DNA from: DASVRZ01 sp038230215
GTDB taxonomy: Bacteria > Verrucomicrobiota > Verrucomicrobiia > Chthoniobacterales > DASVRZ01
Direction of reading: 5' to 3'
Length of the DNA: 64,000 nucleotides
Assembly: GCA_038230215.1 (NCBI GenBank)
Contig: JBBRNR010000001.1
Location: 186,001 to 250,000, forward strand
This document shows, piece by piece, positions 1-7,892 of the stretch (positions within the stretch are counted from its first letter, which is position 1; every line of letters starts with the position of its first letter). The notes beneath the pieces are model-generated. The model was given only the letters and a program-made list of their open reading frames with translations. It ran no database searches and was not told the origin of the DNA. Both the position numbers and the translations under genes were made by a program.

Positions 1-82
1 CGATGCCGAGCACGATCTCGAGAAACGTGAGCGTGAGCAGGCTGATCCAAATCTGGCTGTCTCCAATCCAATGGAAGTCCAT
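1..82 (-). CDS. TerC-family integral membrane protein (5' part only)
   Basis: Only the first 27 codons are inside the window; the gene runs off the left edge. The N-terminus reads MDFHWIGDSQIWISLLTLTF and then a hydrophobic stretch ending LEIVLGI. This matches the first transmembrane helix of TerC/YjbE-type proteins, in which the Glu of the LEIVLGID motif is conserved. Members are linked to metal-ion export (manganese, tellurite) at the cytoplasmic membrane. It starts 7 nt after the stop of the ymdB-like gene and is probably co-transcribed with it. The call rests on a short segment. Confidence 0.6.
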   Translation of the reverse strand, partial: MDFHWIGDSQIWISLLTLTFLEIVLGI

Positions 83-89
83 GGTGTTT

Positions 90-899
90 TTAGTTGGTTG
101 TAGGAATGAGCGAGGCCGCGTGGCTGCGGACGAAACGGCTGACGGCGAGGGCGTGGCCGGTGGTTTCATCAATATCGACAAGCATGCCGTGGAGCCGGAC
201 TTCGCCCTCGGCGACGGGGAAATTGACGGGCATGTTCGTGATGAACCGACTAACGATGGGACTAATTTCGCGACCGAGAATGGATTCCACAGGGCCGCAC
301 ATGCCAGCGTCGCAGAGAAACGCCGTGCCGCCGGGGAAGATCTGGTCGTCGGCGGTCTGCGTGTGGGTGTGCGTGCCGCAAACGGCGGAAACCTGGCCGT
401 CCAAGAACCGTCCCATGGCGATCTTTTCGCTGGTGGTCTCGGCGTGGACATCGACGAAGATGACTTTCGTTTCCTCCCTCATGCGGAGGACTTCGGCCTC
501 GATGGCGAGAAAGGGGTTTTCCAGGATCGGCTGCATGAAGGTGCGGCCCTGCACGTTGATCACGCCGACTTTGCCTTTGGCGGTCTCGAGAACGATGGAA
601 CCCGTCCCCGGCGTATCGGCAGGGTAATTGATCGGACGTAGCAAGCGCGGCTCGGTAACGATGTAACCGGCGGTCTCCTTTTGGTCCCAGACGTGGTCGC
701 CGGTGGTGATGACGGCGACTCCGGCCCGAAGCAGGTCGATGGAGATTTTACCCGTGATCCCGCGACCGGCTGCGGCGTTTTCGCCATTCACGATCACGAA
801 ATCCAAGGCCAGTTCCTCGCGCAGTTCCGGGAGCATTTCGATCACTGCGCGGCGACCCGGTGAGCCCACGATATCGCCTAAAAAAAGTATCCGTAACAT
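90..899 (-). CDS. YmdB-like metallophosphoesterase (TIGR00282 family)
   Basis: A 269-residue cytosolic protein of the YmdB family, which are binuclear-metal 2',3'-cyclic nucleotide phosphodiesterases. Metal-ligand motifs are visible: LGDIVG (D9), VNGEN (E40, N41), GDHVWD (H69), a VDVHAE segment in mid-protein and CGTHTHTQTAD further on. The frame is open 46 codons upstream, but the family begins at MLRILFLGDIVG, so I use 899. No Shine-Dalgarno precedes this ATG; a TATAAC box sits 9 nt upstream, so the mRNA may be leaderless. It is divergent from the amidase and followed by terC. Confidence 0.9.
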   Translation of the reverse strand: MLRILFLGDIVGSPGRRAVIEMLPELREELALDFVIVNGENAAAGRGITGKISIDLLRAGVAVITTGDHVWDQKETAGYIVTEPRLLRPINYPADTPGTGSIVLETAKGKVGVINVQGRTFMQPILENPFLAIEAEVLRMREETKVIFVDVHAETTSEKIAMGRFLDGQVSAVCGTHTHTQTADDQIFPGGTAFLCDAGMCGPVESILGREISPIVSRFITNMPVNFPVAEGEVRLHGMLVDIDETTGHALAVSRFVRSHAASLIPTTN

Positions 900-908
900 G
901 AGCCCGTG

Positions 909-916
909 GTTATACT
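909..916. promoter_or_regulatory. Shared bidirectional -10 element between ymdB-like and amidase genes
   Basis: The 8 bp GTTATACT reads as TATACT on the plus strand (911-916), 8 nt before the amidase ATG at 925. It reads as TATAAC on the minus strand (914-909), 9 nt before the ymdB-like ATG at 899. The two start codons are only 25 bp apart, so both transcripts would start at or next to their ATG. No convincing -35 boxes were found (minus strand has TTGCGC at 18 bp). Confidence 0.45.
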
Positions 917-924
917 CCAGCCCG

Positions 925-2166
925 ATGAGCGAGCGCAAAGTAATCTGGGTGGTGATGGGTTTTTTTCTGCTCATCAGCGGGGCGGAAGCGAGGGTGAGCG
1001 TGATGGCAAGGCCGCCCGACTGGTCGCGGCTCGACAAGTTTCAGAAAACGATCACGCGCAATAATTTTGCCCGGCTGCTACGCGAGATTTACGCGCCAAA
1101 TGGAGCCGCGGCGGACCAGATTCGTATCGACAACGACCACGCGTTGATTCGGCGAGGCACGGGTGGCGAGGGATTTTATCAGTTCGATTTTGCCGAGAGC
1201 GAGGAGTTGAAACGTGAGGTGCCGGTGACCTGGAAGCCAGTCGTGCCCGGTTACCTCGTGGGCAAACGCATCGCCATCGACCCCGGTCATCTCGGTGGCG
1301 ACTGGGCGAAAATGGAGGAACGCTGGTTTAAGGTTGGCGACGCGCCGCCCGTGGTCGAGGGCGACATGGCGCTGCTCGTGGCGAAGAAGATCGCCGCGCA
1401 ACTCCGCTCGACCGGTGCGCTGGTGGCCCTCGTTCGCGACAACAGCCAGCCGCTTACGCCCATTCGCCCGGAGAGTCTCACCGAGGAGGCCACCGAGTCG
1501 CTCCACGACAAAGGCGTGGCGGACGTTCATCCGACTTACAGTGGAATCAGCGATCCGCGGAAGCAAAATTCCATTCAATGGGAGGCCGAGCGGCTGTTTT
1601 ATCGCGTAAACGAGATTCGCGCCCGGGCCAAACGCAACAACGAGGTCCTGAAGCCCGACCTGACGATCTGTATTCATTTCAACGCCGAGGCCTGGGGCGA
1701 CCCGACGCTGCCCTCGTTTGTGGAGAAAAATCACCTGCATCTGCTGGTCAACGGCCAATACGCCGCCGACGAGCTGGCCTACGACGATGTGCGACTGGAA
1801 ATGCTCGAGAAATTGCTCAGCCAGACGATCAACACCGAAGTCGCCCTTTCCGAAACCGTCGCCCGCAGCTTCGCCGTGGCGACGCGACTGCCGCCCTACG
1901 AATACACCACGCCGAACGCACGCAAAGTCCCCGGCAGCGAGTATGTCTGGTATAGAAACTTGCTGGCGAATCGGCTTTATCGAAACCCGACGCTCTATCT
2001 GGAACCTTACGTGATGAACAATCTGGACACCTTCGACCGCATCCAGATGGGCGATTACGAAGGCACCCGCGATGTGAACGGAGTGAAACTCAAAAGCATT
2101 TTCAATGAATACGCCGATGCGGTGGTGGAAGCCTTGAAGGGTTTGCCCGCCACGCCGCCGGAGTAG
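925..2166 (+). CDS. Secreted N-acetylmuramoyl-L-alanine amidase (Amidase_3-like)
   Basis: A 413-residue exported zinc hydrolase that would cleave the amide between MurNAc and the stem peptide. An N-terminal signal peptide (residues 1-22, core VIWVVMGFFLLISG) precedes the catalytic part. Zinc and catalytic residues fit Amidase_3: H122 in AIDPGH, E145 in VVEGDMALL, a His in ICIHFNAE and a late Glu in LYLEPYVMNN. Long inserts between the motifs make it larger than typical AmiC-type enzymes. An upstream in-frame ATG (898) would overlap the divergent gene; 925 is preferred because of the signal peptide and the TATACT box 8 nt upstream. Confidence 0.8.
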   Translation: MSERKVIWVVMGFFLLISGAEARVSVMARPPDWSRLDKFQKTITRNNFARLLREIYAPNGAAADQIRIDNDHALIRRGTGGEGFYQFDFAESEELKREVPVTWKPVVPGYLVGKRIAIDPGHLGGDWAKMEERWFKVGDAPPVVEGDMALLVAKKIAAQLRSTGALVALVRDNSQPLTPIRPESLTEEATESLHDKGVADVHPTYSGISDPRKQNSIQWEAERLFYRVNEIRARAKRNNEVLKPDLTICIHFNAEAWGDPTLPSFVEKNHLHLLVNGQYAADELAYDDVRLEMLEKLLSQTINTEVALSETVARSFAVATRLPPYEYTTPNARKVPGSEYVWYRNLLANRLYRNPTLYLEPYVMNNLDTFDRIQMGDYEGTRDVNGVKLKSIFNEYADAVVEALKGLPATPPE

Positions 2167-2184
2167 CGGCGTGTTCGAATCGCT

Positions 2185-2327
2185 GGGGAGCGCACGCGTT
2201 TGCCGGCGGGGAAAATGGGCGAGGCGATCTGACGGTTCGTGTGTTCCCTGTTGCGTCTTGCGAAAGGGCCGGGTTCGCCATCGGACGAGACGTCCGCTGG
2301 AACACGCGGGACGCGTGCGCTCCCGGA
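2185..2327. repeat. REP-like palindromic repeat copy 1 (GGGAGCGCACGCGT ends)
   Basis: The left end carries GGGGAGCGCACGCGTT. The right end carries the inverse, GGAACACGCGGGACGCGTGC followed by GCTCCCGG. About 48 bp of the right half matches, in inverse orientation, the left arm of the element at 12043. It lies downstream of the amidase gene. The left half is degenerate, so this is probably a decayed copy. Confidence 0.7.
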
Positions 2328-2340
2328 AGAGGCTGCAAAC

Positions 2341-2575
2341 CCCATTGTAAGTTTTCACAGTGCCCTGCGCAGCTCTGCAAGGCCTATTGCGACTTTTCAC
2401 AGTGCCATGCGCAGTCCTGCAAACCCCATTGCAACTTTTCACAGTGCCATGCGCAGTCCTGCAAACCCCATTGCAACTTTTCACAATGCCATGCGCAGCT
2501 CTGCGAAGCCTGTTGCGACTTTTCCGAATGGCCCGTGCAGCTCTGCGAGCCCATTCGTGAGTTTCTGGATGCTCG
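2341..2575. repeat. Imperfect 42-bp tandem repeat (about 5.5 units)
   Basis: Successive units read roughly CCCATTGCAACTTTTCACAG + TGCCATGCGCAGTCCTGCAA + AC, 42 bp long. The two central copies are nearly identical and the flanking ones are diverged. Each 42-bp unit can be split into two weakly similar 21-bp halves. All strands are open through the array, but the translations are low-complexity and unlike proteins, so I call the 2167-2653 gap non-coding. Confidence 0.85.
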
Positions 2576-2653
2576 CTAACAGCCCAGCCCAGCGCTTTTT
2601 CCATCCTTTGCGCCCTCCGAGTGCTGGGCGTGAGGCGTTTTCTGATTTTCCGG

Positions 2654-4135
2654 TCAGAGGTATTTCGCCCGCAGATAGGCCAGATGATACTTCGGATTCG
2701 TCGTCTCCCCGGTCGCGGCTTGCATGATTTCCGGGGCGAGCAAGGTCTGTCCATGACGATGAATGTTCTGCCGCAACCACTGGAGCAGAGGATCATAGTT
2801 GCCCAGAGTCAGCTCGTCCTGAAGGTGCGGGATTTTCTTTTCTGCCGTGGCCATGAGTTGCGAGGCGTTCAGATTGCCCAAGGTGTAAGTGGGAAAATAG
2901 CCAAAGCCAGCGAAGCTCCAATGGACGTCTTGCAGGCAGCCGCGGGCGGCGTCGGGCACTCGCAAACCAAACGACTTCTGGAATAACTCGTTCCATGCGG
3001 ATGGAACTCCGCTCACTTCGAGGTCGCCGCGCAGAAGCGCCGTTTCCAGCGTAAACCGCAGCATGATGTGCAGGTCGTAGGTCATCTCGTCGGCTTCCAC
3101 TCGAATGAAACTCGGCTGCACCGATTGCGTGGCGGCGGTGATGTCCTCGGGCTCAAAAGCCGCCAGATCGGGGAAATGGGCGATCGCGTCGTCGGTCCAG
3201 CGTTGCCAGAAAGTGCCCGAGCGTCCGATGTGATTTTCCCAAAGTCGCGACTGGCTTTCGTGGATGCCATTGGAACTCGCGGTGCCGCTGGGCAGGCCAA
3301 ACTGATCCTGTGGCAGCCCCATTTCGTAGAGCGCGTGGCCGGTTTCGTGGAGGACGCTGTAGAGGGAGGAGAGGAAATCCGACTCGTCGTAGCGCGTGGT
3401 GATGCGGATGTCGCGCGGCCCGGCGGTGAGGCAAAACGGATGCGCTGTGACGTCGATGCGACCTGCATGAAAATCGTAGCCGACCGCCTCCGCAACGTCC
3501 TTGGCAAACGCCGCTTGGTCGGCGGCTGGAAAGGTGCCGTCGAGGCGCTGGAGCGGGCGGCGCTGGTTGCGGCGTTCATTCAGCAACGCGATCAGAGGCG
3601 GGCGCAACTCGGCAAAAAGGCTCGTGAGCTGGGCGGTGGTAATGCCCGGTTCGTAGGTCTCGAGGAGCGCGTCGTAAGGTTCGCCGCCTGCGGGGTAGCC
3701 CCAGTAATCGGCGAGCGTGCGCGAATGGGCGAGGAGCCGGGTCAGGCTCGGCTGGAAGATGGAGAAGTCGTTTTTCTGCCGCGCCTCGACCCAGGTGACG
3801 TGCCCGCGGGATTTCTCGCGTTCGAGCGTTTCAACGAAGGCGACTGGCACTCGCGTGGCGCGTTCGTGGCGTCGCTGCCAGCGGGTAATATTGGCCAATT
3901 CAATGGAACTCGACTCGTAACCATGGTCGGCGGCTTCGTTCAACCAGTCGCCAACTTCGGGCGCGATGAAAAGCCGGTGCGAATGGCCCGTGAGCCAGGC
4001 AAGTTGCTGCCCGCGATAGTCCGCCGCGTGCTTCGGAAGATACGTCTCCTGGTCCCATTGCAGGACGTTGGAGGTGTTGTCGAGCAGCGCGATCTCCCTG
4101 GCGCGCTCGGCGAGTTTTTCGTAGGCGGTCGGCAT
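2654..4135 (-). CDS. M32-family metallocarboxypeptidase (Taq carboxypeptidase type)
   Basis: A 493-residue cytosolic zinc carboxypeptidase, the usual length for family M32. The zinc motif HETGH lies in SVLHETGHALYEMG, preceded by the family's HPF (TAHPFCLTAGPRD) and DxRxTTR-type segments and followed by GIHESQSRLWEN, which supplies the third ligand Glu. The start MPTAYEKLAERARE is typical. It probably trims oligopeptides with broad specificity. It is monocistronic, separated from the upstream DUF2934 gene by a hairpin at 4172-4193. The 449-codon plus-strand frame over it is an antisense shadow. Confidence 0.93.
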   Translation of the reverse strand: MPTAYEKLAERAREIALLDNTSNVLQWDQETYLPKHAADYRGQQLAWLTGHSHRLFIAPEVGDWLNEAADHGYESSSIELANITRWQRRHERATRVPVAFVETLEREKSRGHVTWVEARQKNDFSIFQPSLTRLLAHSRTLADYWGYPAGGEPYDALLETYEPGITTAQLTSLFAELRPPLIALLNERRNQRRPLQRLDGTFPAADQAAFAKDVAEAVGYDFHAGRIDVTAHPFCLTAGPRDIRITTRYDESDFLSSLYSVLHETGHALYEMGLPQDQFGLPSGTASSNGIHESQSRLWENHIGRSGTFWQRWTDDAIAHFPDLAAFEPEDITAATQSVQPSFIRVEADEMTYDLHIMLRFTLETALLRGDLEVSGVPSAWNELFQKSFGLRVPDAARGCLQDVHWSFAGFGYFPTYTLGNLNASQLMATAEKKIPHLQDELTLGNYDPLLQWLRQNIHRHGQTLLAPEIMQAATGETTNPKYHLAYLRAKYL

Positions 4136-4171
4136 GAACGGCGGTGGTGTTTCGAAAAAAAAAGCTGCCGC

Positions 4172-4193
4172 ACGGTCGTGGACGACCGTTTTC
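4172..4193 (-). terminator. Intrinsic terminator after the DUF2934 gene (probably bidirectional)
   Basis: Perfect 8-bp stem ACGGTCGT-GG-ACGACCGT. On the minus strand it is followed within 8 nt by a run of nine T; on the plus strand it is followed directly by TTTT. Confidence 0.6.
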
Positions 4194-4223
4194 AGCTAGG
4201 GGCTGGAGACAGGCCGGAGCGGC

Positions 4224-4529
4224 TTATTTTCCGGCGAGAAGTTCCTTTTCGGCCTGAATCCAATCGCTGGCAGCATCCCCGGGCAAGCCGTTGGCCATGC
4301 GACGCTGCGCCACAAAGTAGGCTTGCGTCTGGATTTCCGCGTGAGTCGGCGCGCTTTTGGCGGCGGTCTTCGCTTTTGGAGCGGAGATGGCGGCCTTGGC
4401 GACAGGTTTTTTGGTGACGACTGCCTTGACTGGTGCGATTGGACTCGCAGCTTTGGCGGCCGGTTTGACAATTTTGCTGGCGGCCTTCACAGGCTCGACA
4501 ACGGCTGGTTTCTCAATTTTTTTTCCCAT
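4224..4529 (-). CDS. DUF2934 domain protein with Ala/Lys/Pro-rich N-terminal tail
   Basis: A 101-residue protein. Residues 1-65 are a basic low-complexity AAK/PVKA tail resembling histone-H1-like bacterial proteins. Residues 66-98 form the DUF2934 helix pair (IQTQAYFVAQRRMANGLPG, then DWIQAEKELL). The function of DUF2934 is unknown. The tail suggests nucleic-acid binding, which is inference. The start at 4529 has an AGAAAAGAAAG purine tract upstream; the 12-codon longer version is less likely. A short hairpin (GGTCC-N7-GGACC) lies in the leader. Confidence 0.75.
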   Translation of the reverse strand: MGKKIEKPAVVEPVKAASKIVKPAAKAASPIAPVKAVVTKKPVAKAAISAPKAKTAAKSAPTHAEIQTQAYFVAQRRMANGLPGDAASDWIQAEKELLAGK

Positions 4530-4658
4530 AATACGACTTTCTTTTCTGTTTGATGGTCCACCCAAAGGACCACAAGCGTTGTCTTATATCTAAAAATCGG
4601 GGCGACGGAAGGAAAAAGATTCCCGTTGGTTTCAGGAGGGGCTGAGGTATTTTCCGCC

Positions 4659-5078
4659 ATGAAATCGTTCTTTATGCGCTGGATGGTGACCGCGTTCTCC
4701 GTGCTGGTCGCGGCCCAGCTCCTCGACGGAATTACCTATACGAGCTGGGTTGCATTGTTATTGGCCGCGTTGGTTTTGGGCCTCTTAAATGCGCTGGTGA
4801 GACCGGTGCTACTGCTGCTGAGTCTGCCGTTTATCCTGGTGACGATGGGGCTTTTTATCCTGATCGTGAATGCAGCCGTGTTGAAGCTGACCAGCGGACT
4901 GACGCCGGGTTTTCAAGTGACCGGGTTTTGGACGACAATCTTCGGGGCGATCATTATCAGCACGGTGTCCTGGGTGTTGAGCGCGTTATTTAAGGATGAA
5001 AACAAACGGGTGCGGGTGATGACGAGCGCGTCGCAAGTCCGTGGGATGAAGCAAGCGCAGGGGCGCGTGATCGAGTGA
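4659..5078 (+). CDS. Phage holin family 4 (PF04020-type) membrane protein
   Basis: A 139-residue protein with four predicted transmembrane helices. It has the family's hallmark pattern: GLLNALVRPVLLLLSLPFIL, then TMGLFILIVNAAVLKL and a final helix GAIIISTVSWVLS. These proteins are widespread chromosomal membrane proteins despite the name; no phage genes are nearby. The start at 4659 (MKSFFMRW) is the family start. Its stop overlaps the GTG start of trpF by 4 nt, so the two are translationally coupled. Confidence 0.85.
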   Translation: MKSFFMRWMVTAFSVLVAAQLLDGITYTSWVALLLAALVLGLLNALVRPVLLLLSLPFILVTMGLFILIVNAAVLKLTSGLTPGFQVTGFWTTIFGAIIISTVSWVLSALFKDENKRVRVMTSASQVRGMKQAQGRVIE

Positions 5079-5737
5079 GGACTCCTTTCGAGCGGCTTGC
5101 TCCCGGCGTGGTCGGAGTGAAAATTTGCGGGATTACGAATGCGGCGGACGCGGCAATGGCGATCGAGGCTGGAGCGGATGCGTTGGGGTTTAATTTTTAT
5201 CCGGGCTCGAAGCGATTCGTGGAATTGGAAATGGAGCGTCACTGGCTGGAAAAGATGCCCGATTCTGTGCTGCGCGTCGCCGTGGTGGTCAATGCGCCCC
5301 TCGACGAGGCGTTGCGTTTGCTGGACGAGCCGTTCATCGACGCGGTGCAGTTGCATGGGGATGAGACGGTCGATTTTGCGAAAACACTCTCATCCAAGAG
5401 CGGAAAATCGGTGATCAAAGCGCTGCGTGTGCAGAATGTTGGGTCGCTGGAAGCTGTTTCGGACTTCGCAGGATTCCCCGTTTTACTGGATGCGTTTGCG
5501 GCGGGCGAGCGGGGCGGCACCGGCCACACATTCGACTGGAACTGGATTCGGGAAGCGCCGGAAACCGGTCAACTCTTGCTTTCGGGAGGCTTGAATCCGG
5601 AGAATGTGGCGGCGGCGTTGCGACTCACAAAATTGAGATACGTCGATGTGGCGAGTGGAGTCGAGGAAAGCCCGCGGCTAAAAAGCGCTGAGAAAGTCCG
5701 GCGTTTCCTCGCTGTAGTGAGGAACTCTGAAAGCTAA
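5075..5737 (+). CDS. trpF: Phosphoribosylanthranilate isomerase
   Basis: A 220-residue TIM-barrel enzyme converting N-(5-phosphoribosyl)anthranilate to CdRP, the third step of tryptophan biosynthesis. Motifs present: VKICGIT (catalytic Cys18 region), GFNFYPGSKR, AVQLHGDE (general-acid Asp within ALLDAF-like PVLLDAFAAG), LSGGLNPENV and YVDVASGVE. The start is GTG inside the upstream gene's stop (GTGA). It stands alone; the other trp genes are not in the window. Confidence 0.93.
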   Translation: MRTPFERLAPGVVGVKICGITNAADAAMAIEAGADALGFNFYPGSKRFVELEMERHWLEKMPDSVLRVAVVVNAPLDEALRLLDEPFIDAVQLHGDETVDFAKTLSSKSGKSVIKALRVQNVGSLEAVSDFAGFPVLLDAFAAGERGGTGHTFDWNWIREAPETGQLLLSGGLNPENVAAALRLTKLRYVDVASGVEESPRLKSAEKVRRFLAVVRNSES

Positions 5738-5894
5738 GGAATGCACGTATCTCTTTTCTGCGAAAAAACCCGCCTCTCTGGGGAGTTTATTCGCAAAAGC
5801 AAGATGCTGCATTTTCTTCTCACTCCGGGAATAAGGTTGGTCTGCTTTCTGCTTAAAGGAATGTGCAAACCGCAACCTTAGAAAGTTACAAGCC

Positions 5895-7802
5895 ATGTTT
5901 ACCCGAATCCGACATATCTCCACACTGGGCACCTTCAGTTCCCTTTGCCTTTTGTTTCCCCTCATCACCTCTGCCCAGGAAGTCGCCACACCGACTGCCT
6001 CGCCAAAGTTGGTTTCGGGACTACTTCAACCAAAAGCACCCACAGCTCCGACGCCGACCGCGCCGGTACCCACGCCTCAGGCGGTTCCAGAGCCTAGCCT
6101 GACTCCCTCCATTCCCACTACGGCGGAAGCTCCCGTCACATTGCAGGCCCCGGTGCCGGTGGATGTGCCCAATAATGAGATTCCCGCGGCCATCGAGCCT
6201 CCGATTGGCGGCGCAGCCTCCGACGCTCTTCCAGATACAACCGCAACTCCGGGCGCAGCCACTCCAGAAGCTGGCCTTCCTCTAACCACATCTGAAACCT
6301 CCATCGCCTCCGGTGGTGCCAAGCCGCGCGAGTTTCAAGGTGATGAACTCGGCCAAGTACTGCGTTTGCTCGCCCGCCAGGCCAAAATCGACCTCGTGGT
6401 CGGCGAGACCATTCAAGGAACGGTGACGATGCGCCTCGAGAACAAGACCGCCATGCAGGCCATCCAGATCATTGTCCAAGACAAAGGTCTCTACCTGTAT
6501 GAGACCGACGGCACATTCTTTATCAAGACTGAGGCGGAGAAGAAAAAAGAGCCGACCGACGCTGGTTTCTACACCTTCAGCTACGGACGTGCCGATGCGT
6601 CCGCCGCGTTGCTCCAAGCTCAAATCCTCAGCGGCGTACCACCGCAAATCGATCCTCGGACGAATACGATCTTCTATCGCGAGTTTAAATCGAACATGGC
6701 CACCATCGCCGCCTTCCTGCAATTGATCGACAAACCGACTCGCCAAGTGATGATCGAAGCGCGTTTGGTAGAGGTCACAGCGAATCCGAAGCAAAGTTAC
6801 GGCGTAAATTGGGGCGGCGTATTTGGGAGTTCTTCTTCTGCCCAAAAGATTTCATATGGCGGTGTAACTCCCGGAACAGCAAAGTATGATCCAACGGGAA
6901 CCTCTCTCATTGGTGATAGGCCGCCCACTTTGACTACTACTGATGGCAAATTTCAGCCTACTGATTTCTACGAGGCGGCAGGTTTGGGTAGTAATAAATT
7001 CAATTCAATTGGCAACCAATTCGCCATTTTGAGCATTCCTTCCATGTCCCTGACGATGCGTCTTCTAAACGAGGATTCCGACGCTGAGTTCCTCGCCAAT
7101 CCCCGAATCGTCACGGCCGACAATCAAGAGGCCACTATCAAAATTGTTCGCAGCCAGCCGGTTCCGCAGCTTAACTTCAACGAACAAACAGCGACTGCGG
7201 TGTTCGGCGGTTTTGAAGAGAAGGAATACGGCAATAAACTGGTCGTGAAGCCTTCCATTAACAAAGACGACTATGTCACTCTCTCGGTCAAGCCTGAGAT
7301 CAGCAACAAAGTATCCGACGCCCAATTCACCATCAGCGGTGCCACAGTTTTCAGCCCGATTATCGATACTCGCACCTTGGAATCCAATGTTCTCATCAAG
7401 AGCGGCGACACATTGGCCATCGGCGGCTTGCTGCAGGATGAAAGCGGCAAACAGCGAACCAAGGTTCCGATCTTGGGCGATATTCCTGGCTTAGGCTACC
7501 TCTTCCAAGAGAAGATCAATTCCAAGACCAAGCGCAACCTGCTCGTTTTCGTCACTCCGACGATTATCCAGCAGGGCTACGGCACCGGATTGGAAGACCA
7601 AGTTTCCGGGTTAAGCGATAGCGGCGAGGAATACGCCGATCCGAATGGCTGGAGAAACAACGCCAAGGGTTCCATTCGCATTCTCCCTACTTCGAATCGC
7701 TCCACGGCTGCCAATTATCCGGCCCCTGGCGTTCCCAAGCAGCCGAAGCGTGTCAAAACCAGCACGACGACAATCACCACGGCTCGTGCTAACGGCAAAT
7801 AA
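5895..7802 (+). CDS. Secretin (type II/IV secretion GspD/PilQ-like)
   Basis: A 635-residue outer-membrane multimeric channel protein. A signal peptide (1-28) is followed by a Pro/Ala/Thr-rich linker (about 30-140). Next come an STN/N0-like domain (QVLRLLARQAKIDLVVGETI), an N1-like module, and the secretin C-domain with VMIEARLVEV and the signature LAIGGLLQDESGKQRTKVPI followed by LGDIPGLGYLF. No other secretion gene adjoins it. The pseudopilin-like gene at 27.7 kb is the only other related component seen. The Pro-rich linker is unusual in length. No clear Shine-Dalgarno precedes the ATG. Confidence 0.9.
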   Translation: MFTRIRHISTLGTFSSLCLLFPLITSAQEVATPTASPKLVSGLLQPKAPTAPTPTAPVPTPQAVPEPSLTPSIPTTAEAPVTLQAPVPVDVPNNEIPAAIEPPIGGAASDALPDTTATPGAATPEAGLPLTTSETSIASGGAKPREFQGDELGQVLRLLARQAKIDLVVGETIQGTVTMRLENKTAMQAIQIIVQDKGLYLYETDGTFFIKTEAEKKKEPTDAGFYTFSYGRADASAALLQAQILSGVPPQIDPRTNTIFYREFKSNMATIAAFLQLIDKPTRQVMIEARLVEVTANPKQSYGVNWGGVFGSSSSAQKISYGGVTPGTAKYDPTGTSLIGDRPPTLTTTDGKFQPTDFYEAAGLGSNKFNSIGNQFAILSIPSMSLTMRLLNEDSDAEFLANPRIVTADNQEATIKIVRSQPVPQLNFNEQTATAVFGGFEEKEYGNKLVVKPSINKDDYVTLSVKPEISNKVSDAQFTISGATVFSPIIDTRTLESNVLIKSGDTLAIGGLLQDESGKQRTKVPILGDIPGLGYLFQEKINSKTKRNLLVFVTPTIIQQGYGTGLEDQVSGLSDSGEEYADPNGWRNNAKGSIRILPTSNRSTAANYPAPGVPKQPKRVKTSTTTITTARANGK

Positions 7803-7842
7803 TTGATTCGACAAACTCCGACCCGATCCTTCATCAATGAAC

Positions 7843-7877
7843 GCCCCGGCCTGAGTGATCAGGGACCGGGGCTTTTC
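7843..7877 (+). terminator. Intrinsic terminator after the secretin gene
   Basis: GCCCCGG-CCT ... AGGGA-CCGGGGC stem closing over an 8-nt loop, followed by TTTTCATTT. It lies between the secretin stop and the leuB start. Confidence 0.6.
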
Positions 7878-7892
7878 ATTTCTCACTCATTT

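Noticed and set aside
2239..2727. ORFs running through the 42-bp array, and ORFs at 14460 through the 21-bp array
   Set aside because: The frames are open only because the repeat length is a multiple of 3; products are repetitive and have no start signals.
3068..4417. Long plus-strand frame (449 codons) opposite the M32 peptidase
   Set aside because: It is antisense to a clear HExxH carboxypeptidase, and its translation has the Arg/Gly/Val-rich composition of a shadow frame in GC-rich DNA. The same applies to frames over 1078-2796 (-), 39140-40678 (-), 44750-45844 (+) and 51974-52891 (+).
4659..5078. Holin-family protein taken as a prophage sign
   Set aside because: PF04020-type proteins are common chromosomal membrane proteins, and no lysin or phage structural gene is near.
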